A stretch of 64,000 bases of DNA from NCBI GenBank assembly GCA_015680685.1, contig MNCI01037581.1, positions 62,970-126,969 on the forward strand, in the 5' to 3' direction. Numbering within the stretch: position 1 is the stretch's first letter; each line of letters opens with the position of its first letter. Made by a program: the position numbers and the translations under genes. Shown one piece after another: positions 1 to 11,640 of this stretch. Under the pieces are notes generated by a model. It was not told the origin of the DNA, did not search any database, and was given only the letters and a program-made list of their open reading frames with translations. The stretch is from Gnetum montanum (lineage: Eukaryota; Streptophyta; Gnetopsida; Gnetales; Gnetaceae).

Positions 1-1250
1 CCATTGTATTTTGTGAAATGGGGAAGGGGCATCCTAGGTGGCAATGATAGGACAAGGACTACTGGACTAATAGGATTGTCATGGTAGAAATCCATGAATT
101 GTATCGTGTCAGAACCAATAGCCTTGAGATGCTTGACTTCTTCTGTAAGGGTTTGAATGAGCTAGAAAGCTTGGTCTAGACCTATAGGCGACGAAGTCGT
201 TCGTGGAATGGCAGAAGGAGCTACACTAGATGGTGCAACAGAGGCGGTAGCTTGGCCGATGGTCAATGCTATCAGGATGGTCCTTGCAGGTGGCGCTGCT
301 TGTGGCATCCACCATCCAGTAGTTGGTGTGGATGGGGTGACCATTGTCGACTGTGCCATTGGATACACTACTTGTGTAGCCGGGGGCATAGTTAGCGATC
401 CTACGATGGGGTTTAGCACCCTTGGGACCTGGGTTTGGAAATAGGGATGATGGGCTATTTGCATAGGATGCACAGTGAGAGACATGTTGGGAGCCCACCA
501 TGCTGTGGTGGCCGTCCCAGTTGTGTGAGTTGGGAGCAAGGTTGGTGTTGTAGGTAATTGCGATGTAGGTATTGCATGTACATGCGGCGACGTAGTCGTA
601 GGCACACGATGAGGTGGGTTAGGTAATTGCACCTCTTGAGGAATGATTTTTGATGGACCATCGCCTGGGAAGATAGTCAAAGAGAGAAAATGTAAACGTG
701 GTGAGTGCAGGACTCAATTGGTGTTAGATAATATCAAAGGCATGGTGACCATGAACAACGGATTTACGCGAGATGTTGTGGAAGGAGAGGCGATGGTGAA
801 ATCAGCACGACTACCCCCTTCAGAGTGAGAATCTAGGTCGTCTTGCCCATTGTGAAGCGTCTCATCATGGAACAAGACTTCTAGCTATTCTAGTGATGTC
901 TTCACCATCAGCATTTGATTTAGGATCCATTTTTGTTGCTCTATCAGGGGTATGACGGTGCTACGTGTAGGTATGAGTTCCTTCCTGTTGCAGTACATGA
1001 AGTTGTACTCTCATTTTTCCTCAAGTTTTTATGGATACATAGGAAGGTTTGCTACTAATTTAGCACAGAAGAAATTATAGTGTTCCCTGCACTGAGTGTG
1101 TCCCTCAGGCTCCTTGTTTTGTAGCTTGAGGGAGCGGTGTGGTTGCACCGAACTAAGTGGTTGCTTGACCATAGGAGGCGTAACTTGCATGGTCCAAGGG
1201 TTCTCAAGGCTAGGAGTGTCAACGACGGTAGTTGATGTAGTCATTCTCTA
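1..1250 (-). pseudogene. gag region of Tat-like Ty3/Gypsy element A (partial)
   Basis: Broken gag open in pieces on the minus strand (680-162 and 1244-1029) and running off the left edge. Translation of 160 to 1 gives an EEVKHLK...DFYHDNPIS...FTKYNG pattern that aligns with the start of the better gag at 3016-3831, so both belong to one gag family (Retrotrans_gag). The N-terminal part is rich in Pro, Thr and Ala and has a basic HRSLKLQ motif, matched by RRSLRLQ in element B. Gag forms the virus-like particle core of LTR retrotransposons. No pol is visible because the window ends. Family assignment is by resemblance to Tat/Ogre-type gags and is an inference. Confidence 0.7.
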
Positions 1251-1477
1251 CTCAGTTTGTAAATAATGACGATAGGAATAAAGATCACAAGGGTAGAGGC
1301 AAACTAAGATAATAATTGGGGCTTTCTATCTTGTAGGATTCCAAAGGAATCGTTGCAGGGACCGATTTGCACCGCATAATCTCGTAAAAAACATCGGAGG
1401 TATTACGTTTACGTTTGATTGACAATGGGTATAGACAACTTACAAGACTACCCATAAAATATGGATCAGATATGAAG

Positions 1478-1495
1478 GCTCTCCTTCTAGCGCCA
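1478..1495 (-). other. candidate primer binding site of element A
   Basis: The minus strand reads TGGCGCTAGAAGGAGAGCC from 1495. It starts with TGG, the complement of a tRNA CCA end, and lies upstream of gag. The first 15 bases are identical to the site at 5398-5416 in element B. The tRNA is not settled from sequence alone; Tat-type elements often use tRNA-Arg or tRNA-Asp like primers. Confidence 0.6.
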
Positions 1496-2902
1496 GAAAA
1501 CTATAACGATGGAAAACGTCGACCGCTGGAAACGTCGAACAATATTCTGTGTACACAGTTCTAACCCCAGATTCGTGCGAGGACCGTGCTAGAGAGAAAA
1601 TGAATCTGAGGTGCCCTGAACGGTCTTTTCGATCAGACAGGGACTTACTTGATCAGTAAAAATTTTTGTGATATTTGGATGATAAAATAATGGTTCTTTA
1701 CGAGAAGATATAATATTGTTAACTTAGTGGGTAATTGAAAACGATGAAATCGATTTACAAGGATTTGCAAGATTTGTATAGATAAGTCACAAGAGATCAA
1801 ATTTAGAACATGGGCAATCCCGAGATCTGGGATTCACCTCACAAGAAAAATATATTGAACACAACTATTATAGGTAGACTTTGATTTTGGCGAAACATGT
1901 GCTAACAACAAGAAAGCTTTTCAAAGATGAAGCAAGCAAAGGTTGATCTACCTTGTTTTAGCGGATTTGTGTACAAGGAAGTTGATCCTGAAGTAGAATG
2001 CCTATCAACCTACTATTCTTGACTAAAGATTCTTGCCAATTTCCTTCAATATTCTTGCGATTACTAATCCTCGTTTTTTTTTCTTATTAAAAGTCGTCAA
2101 CGATTATCAACAGAAGGGAAAAAATTGCTCATAGAGAAAATTCGTCAAATCTTAGGAGAAATTTTTTGTCCACCCCTTGATCTTTATTGACTGAAGCATT
2201 TATAAGGTTAGGGTGAAGAGAAAGATGTGGTTTAGATGACATGTGTCTTGAATTTACAAATGCCATTGACTTGATGTCGTGATTGTTGAAGCTTGCGGCG
2301 CCACACCTCCTTATGCTCTAAAGCGTAACATGGTGTAAACTGCTCTTGTTGGGGCTTTGGCGATAGGTGATTTCTTGATTACGCTACAATACGCTGGAGA
2401 GTGTATCATGTCATATGGATTGCTGATGCTTGTATTATGCCATTTATGTCTATGCTTGTATTACGCTGCACCACGCTAGATTACACTTCATAGCATAATT
2501 CAGCGTAAAATAGCACACTTACAAAAAGTCGAAGTGTTGTTGAAGTCTTGGGCATTTTCCATCCTTGATGTTGTCGTGGATTACTTTCTGACATTACACT
2601 GTATTACACCATGTTGCGTAATGCAGCGTAATATGCCAAAAGTTAAGGTTCTTGAAACATAGAGAATTTGCAAAGAGCAAATCTTGCCATTGTGCACCTG
2701 TCACTTTACTCTGTCTTCTAGAATTCATTTGTACTGTGCCGCGCAACGTGGTAGGATAGGCCTTTAACTGAAAAGGAACTTGCTGTTTTGTGCCTTGTTG
2801 CGACCCTTTGCTTGAATCACCGGCTTTTTGCTGAACTGCTGAGGCCTCAAAATTTTCATGGTGTTTCATTGATCATGTCTTTGAATTACCGCGGGGGACA
2901 AT
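1496..2902 (-). repeat. probable 5' LTR of element A
   Basis: Sequence upstream (minus strand) of the candidate PBS has no convincing ORF. It may begin with TGTCCCCCGCGG near 2902, a plausible LTR start. Between 2290 and 2760 the words acgctg, tacgctgcaccacgct and gcgtaatgcagcgtaat recur in both orientations, giving clustered palindrome-like motifs. No second LTR is in the window, so the boundaries are tentative. The 2594-2869 ORF in this stretch resembles nothing and is not called. Confidence 0.4.
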
Positions 2903-3015
2903 TTTTTATGTTTCATTAGCCTAGCCTTCAAGAGTTGGTCAAATAATTATGAAGGTTTCATGGGAAATGGTGTGTATTGAGAGGGGTTTCTCCTCTCAAA
3001 GTTTCTTGCATGGCT

Positions 3016-4880
3016 CTATGTAGCATTTTGTGATGTGGACGATCCGGGTGTAGCGGCAGGGGCATGTCTAGTATAGCCAATAGGGATGGTGGGTGGTTTA
3101 CCTTGTTGTCTCGTACTTGTCTGTTGAGTTTCTACTACTACTGCTACTGTTTCCTTAGCCTTTTCTTTGTATTTTTTAGTGTGTTGATTTTTAAAGGCTA
3201 AGTAAGTAGGATCATGGCTATTTTGGGCTGCCTCTTCTATGTTCTTTATTTGCATGAAAGCTTGGCTTAGAGTGCACACGTTCAAATAGTACAGTTTAGA
3301 TTTCATAAAATCATTTACGGCTCCCTTTAGGATGGTGAGTAAGTATGTTTTAGGGATTGGTTCATGAAGTTCGTTTAGCGCAGCACTCCATCTCTGAATA
3401 AATTTTTGTACAAGTTCAAGCGGTGCTTGTTTTACTTGTATCAGACTGTCTAGGGTTGCTTCAAGTTTCAGGTTGTATTTAAACCTAGTAACAAACTGGT
3501 ATAGGAGATCCTCCAAAGATGATATGAAGTTATGAGGCAAGGCTCGGTACCAGTCTAAAGCTCTTCCAATGAGGGACATGGTGAAAACAAGTAAGATTGC
3601 ATGGGACCATGCCTGAAGCAGTAAAAATTCTAGTCTAAATGTGACCAGATGGGCGTTGGGGTCCCCTTCCTCGTTGTATTTGGTTAGTTGAGGCAAAGAA
3701 ACTCCTTTGGGCAGGGTCAACGGTGGTACCGAAGAGCTAATAGGATCATCTTGGTAAAAGTCTAATACTTTAAGCTCATCGTTGTTGATTTTTTTGAGGT
3801 GTTTTACCTCATCAATGAGTTCTTGCATCAATGTTTTAGCTTCGGCCTAGTCTTGGGAACTAGGTAACATGGCAGGTGGGTTATGTTGTGTAGTATGAAA
3901 GTTAGATTGTTGTATGGTGGACGAGAAAGAGGAAAGTTGAGTGGTCGGAGGTTGCGCTTGAGGAATATTCATGGTAGGCACTATTAAGGGTGGCATACTA
4001 TAAGGAAAGGGTTGTTATTGTTGTTGCTGTGGTACTTGAGGGATGTTCATCAGTGGAATTATAGGAGGCAGTATGTTGTAATGAGGGGGTTGATGTGCTT
4101 GCATGCCAGTTATGGCCCACTATCCAGTCATGATTTGTGAAGGAACACCCTGAACTTGTTGAGTTGAAGTGGTGAAGGGTGNNNNNNNNNNNNNNNNNNN
4201 NNNNNNNNNNNNNNNNNNNNNNNNNNNNNNNNNNNNNNNNNNNNNNNNNNNNNNNNNNNNNNNNNNNNNNNNNNNNNNNNNNNNNNNNNNNNNNNNNNNN
4301 NNNNNNNNNNNNNNNNNNNNNNNNNNNNNNNNNNNNNNNNNNNNNNNNNNNNNNNNNNNNNNNNNNNNNNNNNNNNNNNNNTCCTTGCTAGGAGGAGCTA
4401 TGAGATGAGCTCAGAGTAGTGCTCTGGGAGAGGGATGATGTCATATGGGGAGGGGATGAACTCATGTCCTCCCTTATTGACCAATTCATACTATTTCTTA
4501 GCCTCCAGTTCAGTTTGATCTATTGCCAAGCTGGCTTGGATCTTTACACATATAAAATTGTATTGTTCTTGTGTTATGATGTTAAATGATGGGTTCTTCC
4601 CTTGTAGTCTAAGAGATCGGCGAGGTCCCCCTTGAGGGTTGACCTCACCGTGAGCCCCTATGGGTTGCACGATGGGTATCATCATTGCCCTATGGCCAAT
4701 GATATATGGAGTGGACTTGGTTGAAACATTGGTGTTGGCAGTATTCATGATGAAAAGGTTGTAAGTGTAACAAGGTAGATGGGAGACAGTGTCAGCATGT
4801 ACAGGGGAGAATTTGGCCAAGTATGAAACGGGTATACTTGTTAGCATACACCCGCAGCGTGTAGCCTGTCTACACAGCAT
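3016..4880 (-). pseudogene. gag of Tat-like Ty3/Gypsy element B
   Basis: The 3' half (3831-3016, 271 codons) is a clean Retrotrans_gag domain: FTKYNEEGDPNAHL-like start (here LTKYNEEGDPNAHL), SLIGRALDWYRALP, then LEDLLYQFVTRFKYN and VKQAPLELVQKFIQRW, ending in a Lys-rich and Gln-rich tail. The reading frame continues upstream through a TAG where CAG is expected, a Pro/Gln-rich stretch, a 200-base assembly gap and the piece 4880-4491 containing RRSLRLQGKNP. Gag packages element RNA in cytoplasmic particles. No protease or pol follows: element A sequence begins within about 130 bases, so B is either truncated or interrupted by A. Confidence 0.8.
4182..4381. other. assembly gap of 200 N
   Basis: Exactly 200 N bases inside the gag leader of element B, a conventional gap size rather than a measured one. 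Open frames crossing it are meaningless. Confidence 0.99.
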
Positions 4881-5201
4881 ACACCTAAGCCTGGCAGCGT
4901 GCAGCCTATCTACACAGTATACACCTAAGCCTCATAGTGTGCAACTTTTCTACACAGCGTACACCTAAGTTTGGCAGTGTGCAACTTGTCTACACAACAT
5001 ACACCTAAGCCTAGCAGCTGTAGCCTGTCTACACAGCGTACACCTAAGCCTCACAGCGTGCAGCCTATCTACATAGCGTACACCTAAGTCTGGGAACATG
5101 TAGCCTATCTACATAATGTACACCTAAGCCTCACAGCATGTAGCCTATCTACACAGCGTACACCTGAGTCTGGCAGCGTGCAGCCTGTCTACATAGTGTA
5201 T
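4852..5201. repeat. 40-bp minisatellite, about nine units
   Basis: Tandem units start near 4852, 4893, 4933, 4973, 5013, 5052, 5092, 5132 and 5172. Each reads roughly ggcagcgtgcagcctatcta followed by cacagcgtacacctaagcct, with point changes between units and one unit a base short; the last is partial. Degenerate agcgtac words continue to about 5320. The array lies between the PBS and gag of element B, in its untranslated leader. Both halves of the unit contain an agcgt(g/a)ca core. Confidence 0.9.
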
Positions 5202-5397
5202 GGACTGAATCCCAGCGTACAGGCTTCAACAACCAGTGTACCGGGTGAACAGGCAATGTACAAATAGAGTGGATAACATGCTAAATAGCGTATAGGATAA
5301 ACAGCATATACATGCTGAGATTGTAGTAGATTTGGCTGAACAGGATGTAGATTTGAAAGATTTGAATGGTGGATAAGAGTAGATTTAAGCAACGAGA

Positions 5398-5416
5398 GGC
5401 CCTCCTTCTAGCGCCA
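5398..5416 (-). other. candidate primer binding site of element B
   Basis: The minus strand reads TGGCGCTAGAAGGAGGGCC from 5416, sharing its first 15 bases with 1495-1481. The word TACA a few bases before it could be the LTR 3' end. Its position just outside the long LTR-like block and upstream of gag fits a minus-strand primer site. Confidence 0.65.
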
Positions 5417-7370
5417 TTTTCTGTATTGTCTAGAATCACTGGTGCCTAGCTAGAATGAAAAAGGCACCAAGAGATCCGCAGATAGGTACAAAAGACCCTA
5501 CCTTCTCTTGAGGGTGAACTAGAACTGACGAAGGTAGAGTACCTTGGGTGGTCCACACATAGATCAGACAAGGATTTCCTCGGACGTATGCCAATGTGCA
5601 ATACGCTGGGTTATATGTAAACAATATAATAAATGTAAACCAGAATGCAAATGTGCAGGAATGTAAACAAGAGGTAAATAAGAACGAATGAAAATTGTAA
5701 CAAATATTAGCCAAAAATGCAAGCACGAATGAGAACTGTACCAAATCGTGGCCAAAAATATAGCAATATTATTGCATAATGAAAATTACAATGCACTAGT
5801 CTAAACGCAGTTGTGGATCTGACACAAGGCAGACGAAGAGCCCCAGTGGATGCAAAGGGATGATGGTATGCTGGTTTGGGCTGTAGGCACAGCGTGAAGG
5901 CTGTATGCTCAACGTGCGGGGTAGAAGTCTAGCGTGCAAGGTGGGTGTTCTGAATGTTCTCAGTGTGGATTCTCAAATTTTTTCCCAGATTCTTTAATTT
6001 TCGAACCCTTATCTGGTAAAAAATCTAGGTTTTTGTACAAGTTTGGGCATTAAATTCAGATCTAAGATGGGATGATTAGCTATGGGATGCTGGAATTTCA
6101 AATCGGGTGACATGTGGAGCATCGACCGGGTGCACAAGAATGAAGCTTTACAAGTGTGCAGCATGCCAGCGTGTACACGCTGGGCGTATATGCCCCACAT
6201 ACTAGATAGCGTGTGGACAAGCATGAAGAAATTTTGACCAAATTTCAAACTATGACTCTAGTTTTGAGCATGGATATGGATGCTTGATGTCTTGAGGATG
6301 CTGCTTGTCAATTTTGGGCTTATTTGACCTTGATTTCATAGGGCTTTAGGAGGCTTCAAGAGTGTACTCACTGGGCGTACACACTGGGTGTGCAGGCTAG
6401 TGTGTGGTCATGAAAAATGTAGTTTTGGAGCCTAATATTGTACACTAGAGTTGGATCCTTATTGCCTAAGTATTTCTAATTCTCCAGGGTGTCCGAGAGC
6501 TCATTTTGGCTTCATTTTGACTGAGTTTTGGGCATATTTCTAGTGTGCATGCTGTGTTGTACACCAGGCGTGCACGCTGGGCATGTAGGGCAAAAAAATG
6601 GCCCTTCTGATGCTAAAAATTGATGTTTCTAGAGCCTGTGGACTTTTAAATTCATTGACAATGCCTTGAGGATTGACTCCATGTCAAAATCTTACCTAAA
6701 ATGTCCAATCAACCTTGTTCAAAGTGGTGCATGCTAGGTTGCACACTGGGCATGTAGGCTAGCATATAGGCATGAAACTGCCACTTTTCAAGGTCTAAAC
6801 TTGATTTTTTGGGAGCCAAGGATGATGCTTGATGGTTTCCCTACCTCTGGGAGTTAATTTTATATGAAAACCATGATATAAGTGCCTATTTTGGTCTATC
6901 TATGATGGTACACGTTGGGTGTGCATGCTAGGCGTGCAGGCCAACGTACAGGTATGAAAACCCATCATTTGGAGCCCAAAACTTGCTTTTCAAGAGCCTG
7001 AGAGCTACTAGGGACCTTGGGGAAAGTCCTAGGAAGTCAAGACCTTCAATTCTAGCCTATTTGAAGGAGTTTTTGGAGCTCAAAAGTTGGTGCACGCTGG
7101 GCTACACACTGGGCATGTACGCTGGGCATGGAGGCTAGCGTGCAACAAGCAAACTTGGTCAAAACCCAGTATTTTAAGTCCAAAATTTACATTTCTTGTT
7201 GCCAGATGCCAATGTAGTCTCTTGTGTATCCCAAGAAATTCTTCCTTGCTTGATTTGACTCCGTTTGACTCAGCTCTAACGGTTCTCAAGCTTTAGTCAT
7301 GTTGGGAAGTATCATGACTTAGCTTGATTCTTGTTTGAAAGTGCTGGGCCCAAATGTTTATGGTGTTTCA
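5417..7370 (-). repeat. probable 5' LTR of element B
   Basis: A ~1.95-kb noncoding block between the candidate PBS and the point where sequence of composite element C1 begins (7371, ccaaataaagatgatg, matched at 44659). On the minus strand the block starts TGAAACACCA at 7370, consistent with a TG LTR start. It carries the ~182-bp tandem array at 6160-7290. Around 5562 and 1630 the two elements share a gatcagaca(a/g)gga word, but otherwise the LTRs differ. Only one LTR is present, so the call rests on position. Confidence 0.5.
6160..7290. repeat. diverged ~182-bp tandem array, about six units
   Basis: A conserved core like tgcacgctgggcgtgcaggc followed by ctagcgtacaggcatgaaa recurs near 6165, 6363, 6545, 6728, 6909 and 7091, spacings about 198, 182, 183, 181 and 182. 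Between cores the sequence is diverged but keeps patches such as ggagcc(c/t)aaa and gagcctg. The core contains inverted and direct gcgtgcac/gtgcacgc words. It sits in the presumed LTR of element B. Confidence 0.8.
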
Positions 7371-7439
7371 CCAAATAAAGATGATGAACCATTTTAATAA
7401 TAAGACACGTGGTCAAAATTGAGGAGGTAATAAGAATTC

Positions 7440-8200
7440 CAACTAGATTTCAAAAAAGTGGGCAAATATGAATAATATTACTAAATTTGAGGAAGCTTAT
7501 AGCATAAATATCAAATACTACCTACAAGCTTTTCACAATGTCTATGCATTGTAAAACACTAAGAGTAAATTAAAAAATTTGAAGCTATTCCCATGAATGT
7601 TCTTTAAAGAGGAAGAAAGATTGTGTAGTTTGTTAGAGCATGATTCCATCCATTGATATATAACAATGATCAAGTGCTTCAATGTGAAGTACTAGATCTA
7701 TTCTAGAGTGTCCAATCTAAGAAAGCAGATATAAGGATAGAAGAAATGAACTAATGAGTCTCTTGATGAGGCCTTAAGTAAGGTCTGTTCCTTATTACAC
7801 TAGTACTCGGACCATGGCTTCTCTTAGAAAGAATAGCTATGTCATATCATAGATGGATTGAGAAACAAAACTAGTGAGACCCTTAAGATCTGTTCACAAT
7901 GAAGACAATTAGAATTAAATATTTATCAAATTTAGAGGTTTTTTGACCAAGTGGAAAAACAAATAGGGACAAGTTTGAAAGAGAGAGAGCACTAAAGAGT
8001 ATAATAGGAACCCATCCCTTTGTAAGAGGAATGTCCATGCCTATGATATAGAAAAGGAAGAGGATTCTTTGGATGTAATGATTCAATAAAAGATCTTTAC
8101 TTGTACATAACACTAAAAACAATCATGAGAAAATGAATCTTTACTTCTATAAAGAGGACATTGAGGAGAAACATTTCTCATATGTTTAAGATAAGTGCCT
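7440..8200 (+). pseudogene. gag-1 remnant in C1
   Basis: Conceptual translation gives a decayed gag: MNNITKFEEAY, then AFHNVYAL, LKNLKLFP, and IIDGLRNKTSETL, matching the better-preserved gag-2 at 10550-11170 (MNNILMFEGGY, AFHDAYA, IIDGLQNKTRETL). There are many in-frame stops. The same segment recurs in C2 (about 36690) and C3 (about 44755). In C1 and C3 it stops near a Met-rich stretch and runs straight into the LTR-like block, while in C2 it continues for another kilobase. Confidence 0.7.
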
Positions 8201-8559
8201 ATTGAAAGACCTTGATGTTTAAGACATCATTAAAAAATATGAATTTTAGGAAATGTATGAGCTTCCTAAATATATTTTATTTTCCTCATCTAAAAGTGCA
8301 AAGATAATTACATTTTCCATGCCTTATTGATTTTTTAATGAATAAAATCATTATTTGTAATAATCTTGTAGGAAACTTTCAAATTAAATGAATAAATAGA
8401 TTTTTCATCCTTTCAAAAGCAATCTAGAAAATCTTGATGCACGTTATTATCAACATTAAATAAATTCTTAAGGTTAAAAATTAAATTTTCAAATTTCTTT
8501 TTCTGCTTTCTTTTCAAACCATAGAGGCTAGAAGATTCATTTCAAGTTATCCATCTATC

Positions 8560-9444
8560 ATACATACATAGACAAAAAGCTCTAGTGATATCAAATTTGT
8601 TTCAAGTTGATGCAATGTAGAGGATTCTGGTCACCCCTATAAATACCAACACTTGGTTGTGTCAATGGAACAACTTTTCATTTCATCCTTAGTGAAATTC
8701 TTGTAGTTTGTTTTCATAACTTAGACTTAGTGATTTACTAAATGCCCATAGTATGATGTCAAACAATTGTACAGAATCTTTGTTTGAGTGTATTGTACTT
8801 GGGTACAATTCATGAATAGAGATAAAGATTGAGTTTTTTTCTCACATTATAGTATTACACATAGTTTCTTTACTTTTACTTAGTCATTTTCTTTACTTAG
8901 TTTAATTTTCACTTCTTTAATAAGTTTACTTTAGTTTAGTTCTTTACACTTCTCAAGTACTTTACTTTTCTCATGTTCATTAGTAAGGAAGAATGACTAT
9001 GGCTAGTTTTGAGTGTTAAGTGTAATCGTTTGATGATCCATTAGTAGCTTCACTTGATTCACTTAGTAGTGAACTCACTTGGTAATCCTAGCAATGATTA
9101 CATGAACCTAGGATGTGTATGGAAAGTCAGGAATGGATGCTCATTATCAGAGGAAAGAATAGATTTACATTTATTCTATTATTTAGATTTAGAATTTATT
9201 CTCATATTTCATTATGAACACACTTAGGAGTAACCTGAGCCTACAACATCACAATATCATACATCACACTACTAGTTAAAGCATACTACTCATACTTTAC
9301 TAACTTAATGTGAGATGACAATGATCACAAACCAACAATGAACCACTAGCATATGTACATTTTCAATCCACTAATTACAATTTGGTCACACATGAATGCT
9401 TGTGACTTTTATGGTGAAGTGTTGAAATACCCAACCACTTATCA
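8560..9444 (+). promoter_or_regulatory. LTR-like promoter block of C1
   Basis: A noncoding block present in C1, C2 (to 39683) and C3 (to 46775). Homology between C2 and the other two stops right after the word ccactcatca (ccacttatca in C1), so the block ends in CA as LTRs do. It contains a TATA box TATAAATA at 8638-8645 with a GATATC word 50 bases upstream (8587-8592), then T-rich cttta(c)tttac runs. These are hallmarks of a U3-R-U5 region. The matching LTR on the other side of the element was not found. Confidence 0.6.
8638..8645 (+). promoter_or_regulatory. TATA box of the C1 LTR-like block
   Basis: cctataaatacc at the same place in C2 (38901-38908) and C3 (45971-45978). Conservation across three diverged copies supports function as an RNA polymerase II core promoter when the element was active. 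Confidence 0.6.
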
Positions 9445-9590
9445 CTGGCATCATTTCTAAGGATGTGTCAATGTTTGCTTAGTTGTTGATTTCATAGAGT
9501 TCATTGTATTAAGAAATACAAGGTTTATATTTCATACTTAAATTAATTCTTTTAACACACACACATACTTAAGAATATTAAAAACATAAT

Positions 9591-10163
9591 ATGGATTCTA
9601 CATTTAAAGAAAAGTCACCACCTGTTAAAGAAACTCATAAGAGTCATGACAAAGGATATGATGAAGAAGATTAGAGTGTGTCCATGCAAACTAGAATTTT
9701 ATATGCTCACATTGATCCATACTATCCTAATTTCATGTTTATCTTTCAACAAGATGGCCAACTAAGGTGGAGAGATTTGCAAAAAAATGTTTTTTTGCCT
9801 CCTGAATGTTCTGCACCAGAAATGTTGGAAGTAATCTTGATGAGGTTGAACCTCAGCCATACACAAGAAGGATATCATGTCATTAAGCACATGACTAGGT
9901 GATATCAACCTACTAAAGCATAATTAAGAAAAGATACTGCCATGAAGATAGAGCATAAGCATAAAAAAGGAAAGAAAGTGCTTCACATAGTTGTCCTAGA
10001 AGAAGTAAATGATGATACATTCATAATGGAAGAACTCCATGAAACTCATGAATCTCATTCATGGACATTGATCACCTATCTAGAGGAACCTATCAAAATA
10101 CAATTGCATTCAGTGCTTTCAAAAAAACCTAGAAAAGATATGGAAAATTCCAAACTTAAGTAG
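9591..10163 (+). pseudogene. leader ORF upstream of gag-2 in C1
   Basis: Reading from ATG at 9591 gives a hydrophilic start (MDSTFKEKSPPVKETHKSH), a TAG at 9672, then 74 open codons with HIDPYYPNFMFIFQQDGQLRW and LSHTQEGYHVIKHMTR, and after two more stops a Lys/Glu-rich open piece at 9942-10163. C3 (46923-47400) has the same ORF with the same TAG. No known domain is recognised. Its place between the LTR-like block and gag suggests an N-terminal extension of gag or a separate leader protein; function unknown. Confidence 0.55.
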
Positions 10164-10207
10164 AGATAAAGGCCTACATCTTCCATGGAACTAAATGGGA
10201 ATGAATC

Positions 10208-11640
10208 ATGAAGTCACAAAAGGAGAATCTAACAACACCATTCTCCCAAGTACTTCATCTTCCTCCTCATGATCATTTGTGGAATCCAAGAAGAGGAAAT
10301 GAAGACCAAGAGATTATGACAAGGACATATGAGGAGAATATGAGAGACATGTACATCGAAGAAGGTATCTTGATGAAGAGAAAAATAATTATGAATAAAG
10401 AAGAAACAAGACCAGGCATGATAGAAAAAGATCAATATGAGTAGCAAAGGGGTCATAACTACAACAGATTCTATGAACTTGAAGATCATGAAGAATCCCT
10501 ATTGGCCACTCGTAATATGATTAATATAAGAGAAGTAGTGTATGTCCTTACTAGACACATAAGGGGTATTCGCATCAAGCAACTAGATATGAACAACATT
10601 CTTATGTTTGAAGGTGGATATAATGTATATCCACAAGATCATATCTAAGCATTTCATGATGCTTATGCAATTCAAAACATTGTAAATTATTGGAAAAAAT
10701 TAAAGTTGTTTCTAAGAATACTTTTCAAAGAAGCAAAGAGCTAGTACAAATATTTAGAACTAGAAATGATCCAAAGATGAAGTACCATGCTAGAGCTCTT
10801 CAATGATAGATATCAAACCTATTGAAGAGTGTCCAATTTGAGAAAACAAATTTAAGGATGGAAAAAAGGGACACATGAATCCATTAATGTGGTAATGGGA
10901 AAATATTATTCATTAGTACATAGGTTCTTGGGCCATAGTTTTTCTCAAAAGAAGCAACTACAACACATTATTGATGGGTTACAAAACAAAACAAGAGAAA
11001 CTCTTGGGGTATATGGCCAAGGCAGATTATTAGAAATAACATCCCATCAAATCAAAAAAATAATAGACCAAGTGGCCAAAGAGGAAGAAAAATTAAAGAA
11101 AATAAATTTAGTAAAAGAGTACAATCAAGATACCAAAATAAGAAAAAGGAATGTGAGAATGTGAAAAAGATCATAAGAAGAAATGTTAGAGGATGCAATT
11201 CAAAAGAATACTCTAGCCATCCAAAAATTAGTCAATGATATTGTGACAAAGGTAGAGAAAATTTGGGATTTAGTGGATAAAAAAATTACTACTGAACTTA
11301 GAATCGTAAAGGAAAAGACTAAACAAGTTCAGAACAAAAGAAAGGAAGAAAAGAAGAGATAATGGATGAAAGAACTAAAAACACAAAGAAAACGTTGTTG
11401 CAATTAAGGAGTTCACAAAGTCTAGTTTATAAGAGGAAGATGAATGCAAAGTATCCCAATACAAACATCCTAAGAGTCGTTGCCCTATTATGGCTCACTT
11501 TCAAGAGTTTGGGGCATACGTGATTAACCCAAAATTTGTTAAGAAACAAATGCCAATAAGATTATCTTATCCATAAGGTAACTTTTGAAAATTGGACCAA
11601 CTATCATATTATCCAAGAGAAGACTACCATCAACCACAAG
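10208..11640 (+). pseudogene. gag-2 of C1
   Basis: Decayed Ty3/Gypsy gag. Features in order: acidic and basic linker (10208-10444), MNNILMFEGGYN (about 10590), AFHDAYAIQNI, WKKLKLFLRILFKE, ELFNDRYQTY, and the longest open piece 10889-11164 with YYSLVHRFLGHSFSQKKQL and IIDGLQNKTRETLGVYGQGR followed by a predicted coiled coil rich in Lys and Glu. A C-terminal KSRCPIMAHFQEFGAYVINP segment follows around 11470-11540 (C3 reads SCCPIMAHFQESGAYMLNP). Stops are mainly TAG/TAA at expected Gln or Trp codons. No intact CCHC knuckle is visible. Confidence 0.75.

Noticed and set aside
208-444. Plus-strand frame of 78 codons
   Set aside because: Shadow of the minus-strand gag, whose similarity to 3016-3831 decides the strand.
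4852-5201. CRISPR-like spacing of repeats
   Set aside because: Units are contiguous 40-bp tandem copies with no unique spacers, in eukaryotic retrotransposon sequence.
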